Below, one piece after another: positions 16,469 to 25,152 of a DNA stretch of 64,000 bases. Position numbers and translations under genes: made by a program. Under the pieces are notes generated by a model. The model worked only from the letters and a program-made list of their open reading frames with translations. It did no database searches and was not told the origin of the DNA. Position 1 is the first letter of the stretch. Each line of letters starts with the position of its first letter. Origin of the DNA: Mesorhizobium muleiense (GTDB lineage: Bacteria; Pseudomonadota; Alphaproteobacteria; Rhizobiales; Rhizobiaceae); assembly GCF_900099905.1 (NCBI RefSeq), contig NZ_FNEE01000002.1:496001-560000 (forward strand), read 5' to 3'.

Positions 16469-17509
16469 ATGAAGAGAATACTTCTTTCCGTCTTCGGTAT
16501 CCTGGCACTGGCCTTTGCCACGCTCACGCCGGCATTCGCCCAGTCCAAGGGCACCGTCTACTACCTGGTGCCGACATTGCTCGACGAATTCCAGACCGGC
16601 TCGGTGAGCGCTCTGGAGATGTTCCTGAAGCAGGTCGGCTACGAGATGAAGACGCTGAACGCCGACAACAAGACCGACGCTCAGCAATCGCAGATGAACG
16701 ACGTCATTGCGCTCAAACCGTCGGCGATCATTCTTGCCGCCGTCGATTTCAATGCGTTGAAGCCGTCGATCGAGGCCGCCCGCGCCGCCGGCATCCCGGT
16801 TGTCGAGTTCGATCGCCAGATCACCTCGACGCCATCCGACTTCACCTCGGTGGCTGGAACGGTCGAGATCGGCCAGATTGCCGCCGACCAAGCCGAAAAA
16901 CTCTTGAAGGCGAAGCACGGATCGGTGAAAGGCAAGATCCTCCAGGTGCTCGGCGATCCCGGCGACCCCTACACGCTCGATATCCAGAAGGGTTTCGAGG
17001 AGAAGATGAAGGCGTTCCCGGACGTCAAGATCATCTCGGTTCCGGCCATGCAATGGGCGGCGGATGCAGCCGGAACCATCGTCAACGACCAGATGCTCGC
17101 CAACCCGGATATCGACCTGATCTTCAGCCACGCCGCCCATCTCTCGGTCGCTGCCGTCGCCTCGCTCGAGGCCGCCGGCAAGAAGCCGGGCGACGTCATG
17201 CTGATGAGCTCGAACGGTGCGCCGGTCGGCCTCGACCTGATCCGCAAGGGCTGGCTCAACGTCGAAGTCGAGCAGCCGCTCTACGCACAGGCCGCCGCCG
17301 TCGCCATGTTCATGGACAAGGTCGTCAACAAGCAGGAGATCAAGCCGGGCGAGTACGACGTGCTCGGCCTGAAGTCGGCCGTGACGATCGAAGCCTGGGG
17401 ACCGAACATCAAGATCCCCGGCGCTGCGATCACCAAGGAAAACGTCGACAACCCGGCCTTCTGGGGCAACATGAAGCCGCCCTCGGGCACCGTGAAGCCG
17501 GTCGAGTAG
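16469..17509 (+). CDS. Periplasmic sugar-binding protein of the ABC importer
   Basis: 346 residues with a Sec signal ([16 protein letters not shown] ... AFAQ). The mature protein has the type I periplasmic-binding-protein pattern of ribose/fructose binders: two alternating alpha/beta lobes, [20 protein letters not shown] for the Asp-Asn region, GIPVVEFDR, and [18 protein letters not shown] for the hinge. It delivers a sugar or polyol to the permease encoded downstream. A GAGGAG site precedes the ATG. Highest-expressed gene of the operon by usual rule; the stable hairpin right after its stop fits this. Confidence 0.9.
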   Translation: MKRILLSVFGILALAFATLTPAFAQSKGTVYYLVPTLLDEFQTGSVSALEMFLKQVGYEMKTLNADNKTDAQQSQMNDVIALKPSAIILAAVDFNALKPSIEAARAAGIPVVEFDRQITSTPSDFTSVAGTVEIGQIAADQAEKLLKAKHGSVKGKILQVLGDPGDPYTLDIQKGFEEKMKAFPDVKIISVPAMQWAADAAGTIVNDQMLANPDIDLIFSHAAHLSVAAVASLEAAGKKPGDVMLMSSNGAPVGLDLIRKGWLNVEVEQPLYAQAAAVAMFMDKVVNKQEIKPGEYDVLGLKSAVTIEAWGPNIKIPGAAITKENVDNPAFWGNMKPPSGTVKPVE

Positions 17510-17518
17510 CAAAAAATC

Positions 17519-17557
17519 GCCCAAGGCTTCGGGCCGCGCTGGCCCGGAGCCCTGGGC
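17519..17557 (+). promoter_or_regulatory. Long hairpin between binding protein and permease
   Basis: A 17-base stem (17519-17535 pairing with 17541-17557, two mismatches) around a GCGCT loop, ten bases after the binding-protein stop. There is no T-run, so it is more likely an mRNA-stabilising or partial attenuator structure than a full terminator. Confidence 0.65.
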
Positions 17558-17626
17558 GTTCGAACGGACGCGCAGAGCAAGCTGCAGCAATTTTTCCAAT
17601 CCGCGCGTGATCCTTTTCGAGAATCG

Positions 17627-18643
17627 ATGCGCCAGCCGGATCAGCACATGTCACCCCGCACGCGCCACGCCCTCGAATTCGTCCTCGACAACCTCGTCTG
17701 GTTCATGCTGGTCGTCGTGCTGGTGGTCTTCTCCATCTCCATTCCGAACTATTTCCAGCTCGGCATCTTCGCCAACATCATCGAGGCGTCGAGCGTGCTT
17801 GGCGTCATGTCGATCGGCCTGGCGCTGGTCATCATCACCGGTCACATGGACCTGTCGGTCGAATCCGTGGCGGCGCTCAGTGCCATGGCGGTCGGCATCC
17901 TGTTCTGCTCGGCGGGTATCGGCCTTGGCGTTCAGTTGCACCCGGAATGGCTGATGGTTCCGGTTTCGCTGCTGATTGGGCTTGTCGTCGGCGGCATCAT
18001 CGGCGCCATCAACGGCTACCTGGTCGTCAAGGTGAAGATGAGCGCCTTCATCATCACACTGGCGTCCTACATCTGGGTGCGCGGCCTCGTGCTGGTCATT
18101 TCCGGCGGCCGCTCGGCACAGGACCTCGCGCCGGCAATCCGCTGGTTCGGCATTCAGCGCCTGCTTGGCCTGCCGCTCACCGCCTGGATCGCGATTGCGT
18201 GTTTCGTGGTGTTCTCGCTGATCATGGCCAAGACCCCCTTCGGCAGGCACCTGATCATGATCGGCGGCAACGAGACCGCAACCTTCCGCGCCGGCATCCG
18301 CGTCAACCGCAACCTCGTCATCGCCTTCGTTCTCGCCGGCGCCATCGCCGGCCTTGCCGGCTGGCTGCTGGCGATCCGCACCTCCGGCGCCACCGCCAAT
18401 CTCGGCGTCGGCCTGCTGTTCAACGCCTTCGCCGCCGTCGTCATCGGCGGTGTCAGCCTGAAGGGCGGCGTCGGCACCCTGCCCGGCGTCTATGCCGGCG
18501 TGCTGTTGCTGTCGGCCATCAACACCGCAATCAACCTCATGGGCCTGCCGGCCAACTTCACCCAGGTGATCCATGGCCTGCTGGTGCTTGCCGCCGTGCT
18601 GCTCGACGCGTTCAAGCAAACCATCCGACAAAGACTGGCATGA
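17627..18643 (+). CDS. Sugar ABC transporter permease (RbsC/FrcC-like)
   Basis: 338 residues (or 331 from the ATG at 17648), with about nine hydrophobic segments and the BPD_transp_2 pattern: GHMDLSVESVAALSAM for the early conserved GxxDLS loop, GAINGYLVVKVKMSAFIITL, and VVIGGVSLKGGVGTLPGVYAGVL for the EAA-like cytoplasmic loop. One permease gene with one ATPase gene suggests homodimers of each. Located after the binding protein and before the dehydrogenase. Confidence 0.9.
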   Translation: MRQPDQHMSPRTRHALEFVLDNLVWFMLVVVLVVFSISIPNYFQLGIFANIIEASSVLGVMSIGLALVIITGHMDLSVESVAALSAMAVGILFCSAGIGLGVQLHPEWLMVPVSLLIGLVVGGIIGAINGYLVVKVKMSAFIITLASYIWVRGLVLVISGGRSAQDLAPAIRWFGIQRLLGLPLTAWIAIACFVVFSLIMAKTPFGRHLIMIGGNETATFRAGIRVNRNLVIAFVLAGAIAGLAGWLLAIRTSGATANLGVGLLFNAFAAVVIGGVSLKGGVGTLPGVYAGVLLLSAINTAINLMGLPANFTQVIHGLLVLAAVLLDAFKQTIRQRLA

Positions 18644-18656
18644 GAGGGGGGCTGGC

Positions 18657-19442
18657 ATGACCGGGCGTCCAGGGATCGGAAGACTTTCGGACAAGGTCGC
18701 GCTGATCGTCGGCAGTGCGCGCGGCATCGGCAAGGGCATCGCACAGCGCTTTGCCGAAGAAGGCGCCAAGCTGGTGCTGGCCGATACCGAGGTCGAGGCC
18801 GGGCAAGCGGCCGCGGACGAAGTCGGCGCTGCCTTCATCCGCACCGACATCTCGCAGATGGCCGATGCCGAGGCCGCCGTAGCACTGGCGCTCGACCATC
18901 ACGGCCGTCTCGACATCATGGTCCAGAATGCCGGCATCTATCCCTGGCAATTGCTGGAAAACACCAGCCCGGAGGACTGGGACCGTGTCATGGCGGTCAA
19001 TTTGCGCGGCAGCTTCAATGCCGCCCGTGCCGCGCTCGTTCCGATGAAGGCGCAGCACTCTGGCCGCATGCTGTTCACCTCCTCCATCACCGGCCCGCAC
19101 GTCACCAGCCCCGGTCACGGCCACTATTCGGCGACCAAGGCCGGCATCAACGGCCTGATCCGTTCGGCCGCTCTCGAATTCTCGGGCTACGGCATCACCG
19201 TCAACGGCGTCGAGCCCGGCAACATCCTCACCGAAGCCATCCAGCTGCATCGCGGCGCCGCCTATATCAAGAACATGGAGGACTCCATCCCGCTCGGCCG
19301 CCTCGGCAGCCCGCGCGACGTGGCCAATGCCTTCCTGTTCCTGGCCTCGGACGACGCCAGCTACATCACCGGCACCACCATCATCGTCGATGGCGGGCAG
19401 CTGCTGCCCGAAGGCAAGGATTTCCGCCTGCTTCCGCCATGA
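18657..19442 (+). CDS. Short-chain dehydrogenase/reductase, probably sugar or polyol oxidising
   Basis: 261 residues with a classical SDR layout: cofactor loop GSARGIGKGIA, acidic Asp after the second strand (VLADTEVEAG), which favours NAD, NAG motif QNAGIYPW, active-site Ser (TSSITGPH) and YSATK, and the C-terminal IIVDGGQLLPEG. It begins 14 bases after the permease stop and so belongs to the transport operon. The likely reaction is oxidation of the imported sugar or polyol, or of its first product, in the cytoplasm. Confidence 0.88.
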   Translation: MTGRPGIGRLSDKVALIVGSARGIGKGIAQRFAEEGAKLVLADTEVEAGQAAADEVGAAFIRTDISQMADAEAAVALALDHHGRLDIMVQNAGIYPWQLLENTSPEDWDRVMAVNLRGSFNAARAALVPMKAQHSGRMLFTSSITGPHVTSPGHGHYSATKAGINGLIRSAALEFSGYGITVNGVEPGNILTEAIQLHRGAAYIKNMEDSIPLGRLGSPRDVANAFLFLASDDASYITGTTIIVDGGQLLPEGKDFRLLPP

Positions 19443-19706
19443 TCCGCGCCCGATAAACTCGATTCGCCGTCCAATACTTCAACATCGGTTTACCCGAAGC
19501 TGGTAACAGCAACGACGCTCGTTTTCATGATCAAGCAAAGGGTCTGCCTTGCCGCAGCGTTACAGCTCTCCTTTCGACCACCACCGGAGCGAGTGCAATT
19601 GTAGATTGCATAGCTGCGGGCAGTTGCCGTTCGCGGCGATGGCCAATGGGGAGCCGGGCCTTGCCATGGTCTGGAATCGCGGGGACTCCGGTGCCGGGAG
19701 CCGGGC

Positions 19707-20816
19707 TTGAGCGTCATTCGCGCCCTGGAAAGTGCCGATCTTCCGGCAGTCGCAGGCATGTTTCAACGCGTGCTGCGCAAGGAGCGGACCGAAGCGCCGG
19801 CCGCGCTCATCGACTATATGAGACGGTTTTATCTGGAGGCGCCCGGTTGCGGAGGCGATCTCCGCTCGCTTGTCCATGTCAACGACGCCGGCGACGTCTC
19901 CGGGTTCGTCGGCGTTCACGTGTTGCCGATGCAATTCAACGGCCGGCAATTACGCGCCGCCATCTGCAGCTCGCTGATGGTCGAGGATCATGAGCGCGAC
20001 CCGATGGCCGGCGCCCGCTTGTTGAAGGCTTATCTGGATGGCCCGCAGGATATCTCGTTCAGCGAGACCGCCAATGATATTTCCGCAAAATTGTGGACCC
20101 GGCTGCGCGGCGTTGTCCTGCCGCAATACAGTCTCGACTGGGTGCGCGTGATGCGGCCGTCGAGCTTTGTGCTCAGCCTTTCCGCCAGTCGCATGAAATC
20201 TGTCCGAATGCTCAATCCGTTTGCGCATGCAATCGACCGGTTTTATTGCAGGCGAATGAAGTCCAGCGAACGACGCTGGTCCGGTGTGGCGGCGGACGGG
20301 GCAGGTCATGGGGCTTTTCGGACATCGCAAATCGACAGCGACGCATTTGCCAGGCTCGTCGAACCGTTGACCGCCCAGTTCGCCCTGCGCCCGAGTTGGG
20401 CGGCAGGCCAGCTTGATCATATGCTGACCGATGCGGCACAAAGGCCGGATCTGGGCGAGCTTGTCTACGTTTCCGTGGCATCGCCGGTCGGCACCAATGT
20501 CGGCGCATTCGCCTATCACGCACTGGCAGGTGGAATCGGCCGCGTGCTGCAGATCCTCTCCCTCCCCGGCCAGGCTGGTTCGGTGATCGACTGCCTGATC
20601 GATGATGCTGCCGCCCGCGGCGTCAGCGGCCTGCGCGGCCGCATTCAACCTGCACTTCTGGAAGCAATGCTTGGGCGACGCATCGCTTTCCTGACCGTTG
20701 CCTCGACCGTGGTGCATTCACGCGATCCAGAGCTTTTGAACGCCATGAAGAACTCGCAAGCTTTCCTGAACGGGCTTGCGGGCGAGCAGTGGAGCCGGCT
20801 GGGCCGCTTCACCTGA
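19707..20816 (+). CDS. GNAT-like acyltransferase-fold protein
   Basis: 369 residues from a TTG start. The N-terminal part (about 1-105) resembles a GNAT acetyltransferase: VIRALESADLPAVAGMFQRVL, then GFVGVHVLPMQFNGR and a strand-turn ICSSLMVEDHERDP in the acetyl-CoA region. The C-terminal half is a second, more divergent lobe. Proteins of this size class occur in polysaccharide and natural-product clusters. It runs toward the flavin monooxygenase gene and ends 94 bases from it, so it may belong to the cassette at 20911-27090 as a tailoring enzyme; that link is inferred from position only. Confidence 0.6.
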   Translation: MSVIRALESADLPAVAGMFQRVLRKERTEAPAALIDYMRRFYLEAPGCGGDLRSLVHVNDAGDVSGFVGVHVLPMQFNGRQLRAAICSSLMVEDHERDPMAGARLLKAYLDGPQDISFSETANDISAKLWTRLRGVVLPQYSLDWVRVMRPSSFVLSLSASRMKSVRMLNPFAHAIDRFYCRRMKSSERRWSGVAADGAGHGAFRTSQIDSDAFARLVEPLTAQFALRPSWAAGQLDHMLTDAAQRPDLGELVYVSVASPVGTNVGAFAYHALAGGIGRVLQILSLPGQAGSVIDCLIDDAAARGVSGLRGRIQPALLEAMLGRRIAFLTVASTVVHSRDPELLNAMKNSQAFLNGLAGEQWSRLGRFT

Positions 20817-20910
20817 AGCATTCAGTCGTGGGGGAGCGAAGATATTGGCTGATCGTTGGAAGCCTTTGCCTTCGCTCAGCTGTCAGGAGCTTCTTGACTA
20901 TGCCAGGCGG

Positions 20911-22146
20911 TCACGAATGCCCTGCGATATGTTCGACAAGGCGAGGTGCTTCCTCGGCGATCGCCAGGATGGTGCCGGACTTGCGTGCGAAGTAAAGGCG
21001 CGGCAGGGCGGCCACGCCATCCGCGTGAACAGGCTGTCCGGCGCTGTCGAGCGCACCGGGAAGCCTCATCCAACTGAAATCGCCCTTAAAGCCCGTGCAC
21101 CACACCACGCTCGTTACGCCGGAGCGGGAGAGATCGAGCGAACCGATCTTCGGGTTCGGCTGACGCATCGCGACCGTCTCCGCCGGGTCGGGCTCCGCAA
21201 CGGGTGCGTCGATCCCCATGCGGCTGATATAGTCGTCGACATTGCGTTTGACATTTTCGGAGGCTTCATCCGCAAAGCGGGCATTCGCTTCGAGATCGTC
21301 GGCAAACGAGAGGCTGCCGCCATACTCGATGCCGATGAGACGCCCAAGCAGCACGACACCCTGGGCGCTGAGCGCCTGAAGGCTTATCGTGCGCACCGAC
21401 CCGAGCACACCACGCGGCGGAATGCGTCCCGCAAGTCGAATGACCTCCTCCCGGCGCACGTCGAGAAACCCGCTTTCGAGCAGCCAGACCATGATGTCGC
21501 GACCCCGGTAGCGCCGTGGAAGCCGTCCGACACGACTGGTCGCAAGGAAGACCGTTCGACCCGCGTCCGCCAATTCCTCCGCGATCTGGGCACCAGATTG
21601 GCCGCTTCCGACCACCAGCACCGCTCCATCGGGCAGATCGGCTGCGCTGCGGTAGCCGGAGGCGTCGATCTGGCGGAGAGCGGGCGACAGCGCGGCGGCC
21701 CAGACCGGGCGCACCGGACAATTCAGGCTGCCGCTTGCGACGATCACATTGCGCGCCCAACGCGTGCCGTGTGAGGTGGTCAGCCGATAGGCGCCATTCT
21801 CGTGCGTGAGTTCGCTTACCGCAGTATCCGGTTCGATCGGCAGCGCATTGCGCCCGGCGAAATCCTCAAGGAGAGTAACAAACTGATCGCGCGTCAGGGC
21901 ACCATCCGGATCCGGACCGTCATAGCAATCGCCCGGCATGACGGTCTGGACGTTGGGGGTATTCATCCGAAATAAATCCCATCGCTGTGTGCGCCAGGTC
22001 TCTCCTATGCGGCCCCGCTCCAATACGCTGTGGCGCAGCCCCCGTCGCGCCAGCCAATAGCTGACACCCAGGCCTGCCCAGCCGGCCCCGATGACGACAG
22101 CATCGAGAACATCGCCGCCATCGGTCACTTGCTGCGGTGATCTCAT
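20911..22146 (-). CDS. Flavin-containing monooxygenase (CzcO-like)
   Basis: 411 residues. First dinucleotide site VVIGAGWAGLGVSYWLARRG (FAD) near residue 17, then GETWRTQRWDLFRMNTPN, and a second glycine motif VVGSGQSGAQIAEEL (NADPH) near residue 177. The Baeyer-Villiger fingerprint (FxGxxxHxxxW) is not seen, so N- or S-oxygenation, or a simple FAD reductase role, is more likely than ring expansion. It is the last gene of the minus-strand cassette, 159 bases after the NadE-like gene. Substrate unknown. Confidence 0.8.
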   Translation of the reverse strand: MRSPQQVTDGGDVLDAVVIGAGWAGLGVSYWLARRGLRHSVLERGRIGETWRTQRWDLFRMNTPNVQTVMPGDCYDGPDPDGALTRDQFVTLLEDFAGRNALPIEPDTAVSELTHENGAYRLTTSHGTRWARNVIVASGSLNCPVRPVWAAALSPALRQIDASGYRSAADLPDGAVLVVGSGQSGAQIAEELADAGRTVFLATSRVGRLPRRYRGRDIMVWLLESGFLDVRREEVIRLAGRIPPRGVLGSVRTISLQALSAQGVVLLGRLIGIEYGGSLSFADDLEANARFADEASENVKRNVDDYISRMGIDAPVAEPDPAETVAMRQPNPKIGSLDLSRSGVTSVVWCTGFKGDFSWMRLPGALDSAGQPVHADGVAALPRLYFARKSGTILAIAEEAPRLVEHIAGHS

Positions 22147-22305
22147 AATCGCCCCCGGCAGTCTCGCCGCGCAGCATTAAGCCTTGTCCACGGCAACTAG
22201 TCCAGCACCGCCGATTTCCGTCCGACTGGCCCAGCGCATTCAAGACGGACAGGCGGAACATCGGTCACCCTGAAGCGGTCGCCGTGGCTAGGTTGGAGAG
22301 GCAGG

Positions 22306-23313
22306 TCAGGTATCGACTTCCTCGACCTCATGAACGAGTTGCGGGCGCAGGTGCAGGTAGCGCGTTGCCTTGCGTTTGGCGGCGATGTCGGCCCAGACGT
22401 GTTCCACCTGCGAGGCGTCCAGTCCTGCCGCCTGCCCCACCACTTCGGCCGCCACGCCGTTGTTGAGGCCGCAAAGGCAAAGATCCATGCGGTCATAGGG
22501 AAGCGAGAAGTAGAACTCCTCCTGCGTCTGCGCCAGCGAGTAGGTATCGGTGGTCGGCGGCCGATTGCGGATTTCCTCGGGCACGCCGAGATGGGCCGCG
22601 AGCGCATAGACCTGCGTTTTATAGAGGTGCGCGATCGGCTTGACGTCCGCCGCGCCGTCACCGTTCTTGACGAAGAAGCCCTGGTCGTATTCCAGCCGGT
22701 TGGGCGTTCCTAGAACAGCGAAGTTCAGCCGGTCGGCATGAAAATATTCGATCTGCTTACGGGTGCGCTGTTTCATGTTGGTGGCGGCGACGATGCCGAG
22801 ATAGACCGGCAGCGGCATTCTTATTTTGGTCTGCTTGCCCCCGGGGTCCTGCACCACCAGCGACGAAATATTGTAGCCCTCATGCTCGAGGGCGTTCGCA
22901 ATCACGATCTTCGAGGCCCAGCCTTCGCCGTAGTCCGGGACCAATTCGCGGATGAAGGCGTCGCGACGCTGATAGCAGCCCATGGCGCGCAAGGTCGGCC
23001 CGATATCCTCCACAATGGCCTCGACACCGAAAGTGCCGGCGACAAGGCGGCCGAGCCGCAGACTTTCCGGATCGGAATCGTTTTCCGGCATGAAGAGGCA
23101 CAGTACATTCTGTGGCCCGACGGCTCGCGCCGCCAACGCCACCGAAACGCTGGAATCGATCCCGCCGGAAAGACCGAGCACCAGGCCGCGCTTGCGAATG
23201 CCGCGCAACTGCTGGCGCAAGGCGCTCACGATCCTGTCCGTTTCGGCGCCGGGGTCGATCGCCAGGGCCTGCGCCAGAATGGCCGGCGCGTCATCGCCGG
23301 GGCGAACGCTCAT
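22306..23313 (-). CDS. NAD synthase-like ATP pyrophosphatase
   Basis: 335 residues of the ammonia-dependent NadE type. The PP-loop SGGIDSS is at residues 49-55; LGTPNRLEYDQGFFVKNGDGAADV, IAHLYKTQVYALAAHLGVPE and RPPTTDTY follow the NadE order. There is no glutaminase domain, so ammonia must come from elsewhere, possibly the amidotransferase encoded upstream. Its ATG overlaps the ligase stop (ATGA). Housekeeping NAD synthesis is possible, but placement inside an ACP/ligase operon suggests a specialised adenylate-and-amidate step. Which is true cannot be told from sequence. Confidence 0.8.
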   Translation of the reverse strand: MSVRPGDDAPAILAQALAIDPGAETDRIVSALRQQLRGIRKRGLVLGLSGGIDSSVSVALAARAVGPQNVLCLFMPENDSDPESLRLGRLVAGTFGVEAIVEDIGPTLRAMGCYQRRDAFIRELVPDYGEGWASKIVIANALEHEGYNISSLVVQDPGGKQTKIRMPLPVYLGIVAATNMKQRTRKQIEYFHADRLNFAVLGTPNRLEYDQGFFVKNGDGAADVKPIAHLYKTQVYALAAHLGVPEEIRNRPPTTDTYSLAQTQEEFYFSLPYDRMDLCLCGLNNGVAAEVVGQAAGLDASQVEHVWADIAAKRKATRYLHLRPQLVHEVEEVDT

Positions 23314-24851
23314 TGCGCGGCCTCCATCATCTCCGACGCAAGCTGGCGGCTGACCTTGCCCGTATCCGTCTTCGGCAATTCCAGACGGAACTCTATGATT
23401 TTGGGCACCATGAAATCCTCGAGATGACGGGCGCAGTGGCGCATGACATCCTTTTCGCTGAGCTTCGGGTCCGAGCGTATGACGAGCGCGCCGATCGCAT
23501 GCCCGAGCAGCGGATCCGGCACACCGACGACAACGGCCTCGGCGATGCCCGGATGGCCGTGAAGCACGGCTTCCACTTCCTTCGGCGCCACCTTCTCTCC
23601 CCGCGTCTTTATGATGTCGTCCTTGCGGCCGACGAAATAGAGAAAGCCGCCCTCATCGGTCCTGAACAGATCACCGGTGTAGAGGACCTTCTCCCAAGGG
23701 TTCGGGCCCGGCCGCAGCGCTCGTTCGGTCGCAGCTTCGTTTCGCCAATAACCCTGCATGACGTGCGGTCCGCGAATGACCAGCTCACCCGCCACACCTG
23801 GCGGCACGCGTTGCCCGTGGTCGTCGACGACAAACACTTCGGTGTTCGGAATGGCTATGCCGACCGACCCCGGCCGGCGATCGAGTTCCTCGGGCGGCAG
23901 ATAGGTGCAGCGCTTGCATTCGGTCTGGCCATACATCGAATACAGCCTGACACCGGGGAAAAGGCAGCGCAGGCGTTCGATATGGGCCGGCGGCAAGGCC
24001 GCCGCCGTATTGGAAATATAGCGAACGCTGGGCAGGAAGCCCGGCTCCAGGTCACGCATCTGCAGGATCATCGCTGCCATCGTCGGCACCAGCGGAAGAC
24101 CGGTGACGCCCTCCTCGCGGATACGCTCAAAGATCGCCTGAGGAAAGGCGAAGGATTTTTCGAGCACAAGCGTGGCGCCGAGCCTGACGGCCATCAGCAA
24201 CTGATAAAGGCCATAGTCGAAGGCGAGCGGAAGCACATTCAAAATGATGTCGTCGGACGTGTTGCGCAGATAGGTGGTGATGGAGTCCGAGGCCGCGTCG
24301 CAATTGCGGTGCGTCATCATCACGCCCTTGGGCCGGCCGGTCGAGCCCGACGTGTAGATCAACATCGCCAGATCGACGTCGATGCCGCGGTGGTCGATCT
24401 CTCCGGCTTCAAGCGTCAGGCAGTCGGCCAGGGATGTGGCCCCCACCGGGCATTGACCATCGGCACCGACGGTCGAAGCCACGAAGATGCCGGTGTTGCC
24501 GCCGCAGGCTTCAGTGACCACGGGCATCAGTTTTGCCTGGGTGAGGATCGCAGCAGCGTCGCAATCGGCAAGGATGTAGGCAAGCTTGTCGGCCTTGGTC
24601 GATGGGTTGACCGGGATGAAGGTCGCCCCTGCCTTGAGCACGGCGAAAATCGAAACCGCGATCTCCCAGCAATTGTCCATGAAAACGACGACCCGGTCGT
24701 TGCGCCTGACGCCGTTCGCGAAAAGCGCAGCGGCAAGGCGGCTCGAGAGATCGTAAAATTCTTCGTAGCTCAGCCTTTTATGCCCGGTGATCAATGCCGT
24801 CTTGGCAGGTTGGGCAGCGGCATTCGCGGCCAGAAAATGTTCGATCCGCAC
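23310..24851 (-). CDS. AMP-forming acyl/aryl-CoA ligase-type adenylating enzyme
   Basis: 513 residues from a GTG at 24851 with a GAGGAG site just ahead. ANL-superfamily motifs: YTSGSTGRPKG (residues 166-176), YSMYGQTE in the A5 region, YTGDLFRTDEGGFLYFVGR for A7-A8, and the catalytic Lys in PKTDTGKVSRQ at the end. It activates a carboxylic acid as an acyl-adenylate; with a free-standing carrier protein encoded 22 bases upstream, loading onto that carrier is the natural prediction. Closest described context is the ACP/ligase/amidotransferase set in exosortase-linked polysaccharide clusters. Upstream in-frame codons to 24965 overlap the ACP gene and are not used. Confidence 0.85.
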   Translation of the reverse strand: MRIEHFLAANAAAQPAKTALITGHKRLSYEEFYDLSSRLAAALFANGVRRNDRVVVFMDNCWEIAVSIFAVLKAGATFIPVNPSTKADKLAYILADCDAAAILTQAKLMPVVTEACGGNTGIFVASTVGADGQCPVGATSLADCLTLEAGEIDHRGIDVDLAMLIYTSGSTGRPKGVMMTHRNCDAASDSITTYLRNTSDDIILNVLPLAFDYGLYQLLMAVRLGATLVLEKSFAFPQAIFERIREEGVTGLPLVPTMAAMILQMRDLEPGFLPSVRYISNTAAALPPAHIERLRCLFPGVRLYSMYGQTECKRCTYLPPEELDRRPGSVGIAIPNTEVFVVDDHGQRVPPGVAGELVIRGPHVMQGYWRNEAATERALRPGPNPWEKVLYTGDLFRTDEGGFLYFVGRKDDIIKTRGEKVAPKEVEAVLHGHPGIAEAVVVGVPDPLLGHAIGALVIRSDPKLSEKDVMRHCARHLEDFMVPKIIEFRLELPKTDTGKVSRQLASEMMEAAQ

Positions 24852-24873
24852 GGACGCTCCTCGCCGATCGCGC

Positions 24874-25131
24874 CTAGACTGCCGGCGCTTTCGCCTTGAT
24901 GAAGGATGAAATACGGTCAATCGAATCCAGATTGGCCGGCACGATGTCGGAATCGACCATCGCAATGCCGAAGGTATCCTCGATGAACGCCACGAGTTCG
25001 ACCACGGCGGTCGAGTCGATGATGTCGTTCTCGATCAGCGAGGCTGTATCTGCAAGTTCGTAAGACGTGTCGCCGAACAAGAAATTGTCGACGATAAAGG
25101 CTCTGACCTTGTCCTTGATTGTTATCATCAT
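24874..25131 (-). CDS. Free-standing acyl carrier protein
   Basis: 85 residues, acidic, four-helix pattern. The phosphopantetheine site is NDIIDSTAVVELVAFIE, with Ser40 in the usual D-S context but Thr in place of the common Leu (DST instead of DSL). This marks a specialised carrier rather than the fatty-acid synthase ACP, which is normally beside fabF. An AGGGAAGGG site precedes the start. It sits between the amidotransferase and the ligase genes. Confidence 0.85.
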   Translation of the reverse strand: MMITIKDKVRAFIVDNFLFGDTSYELADTASLIENDIIDSTAVVELVAFIEDTFGIAMVDSDIVPANLDSIDRISSFIKAKAPAV

Positions 25132-25152
25132 TTTTTCCCTTCCCTGGATTCC

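Noticed and set aside
17519-17557. Full intrinsic terminator
   Set aside because: No T-run after the stem, and the permease of the same importer lies just downstream on the same strand.
15092-17647. 851-codon open frame on the minus strand, antisense to the sugar importer
   Set aside because: Spans three real plus-strand genes and shows no family pattern; a codon-bias shadow.
22306-23313. Assigning the NadE-like gene simply as housekeeping nadE
   Set aside because: Its ATGA overlap with the ligase and position in the ACP cassette leave the role open; the symbol was withheld.
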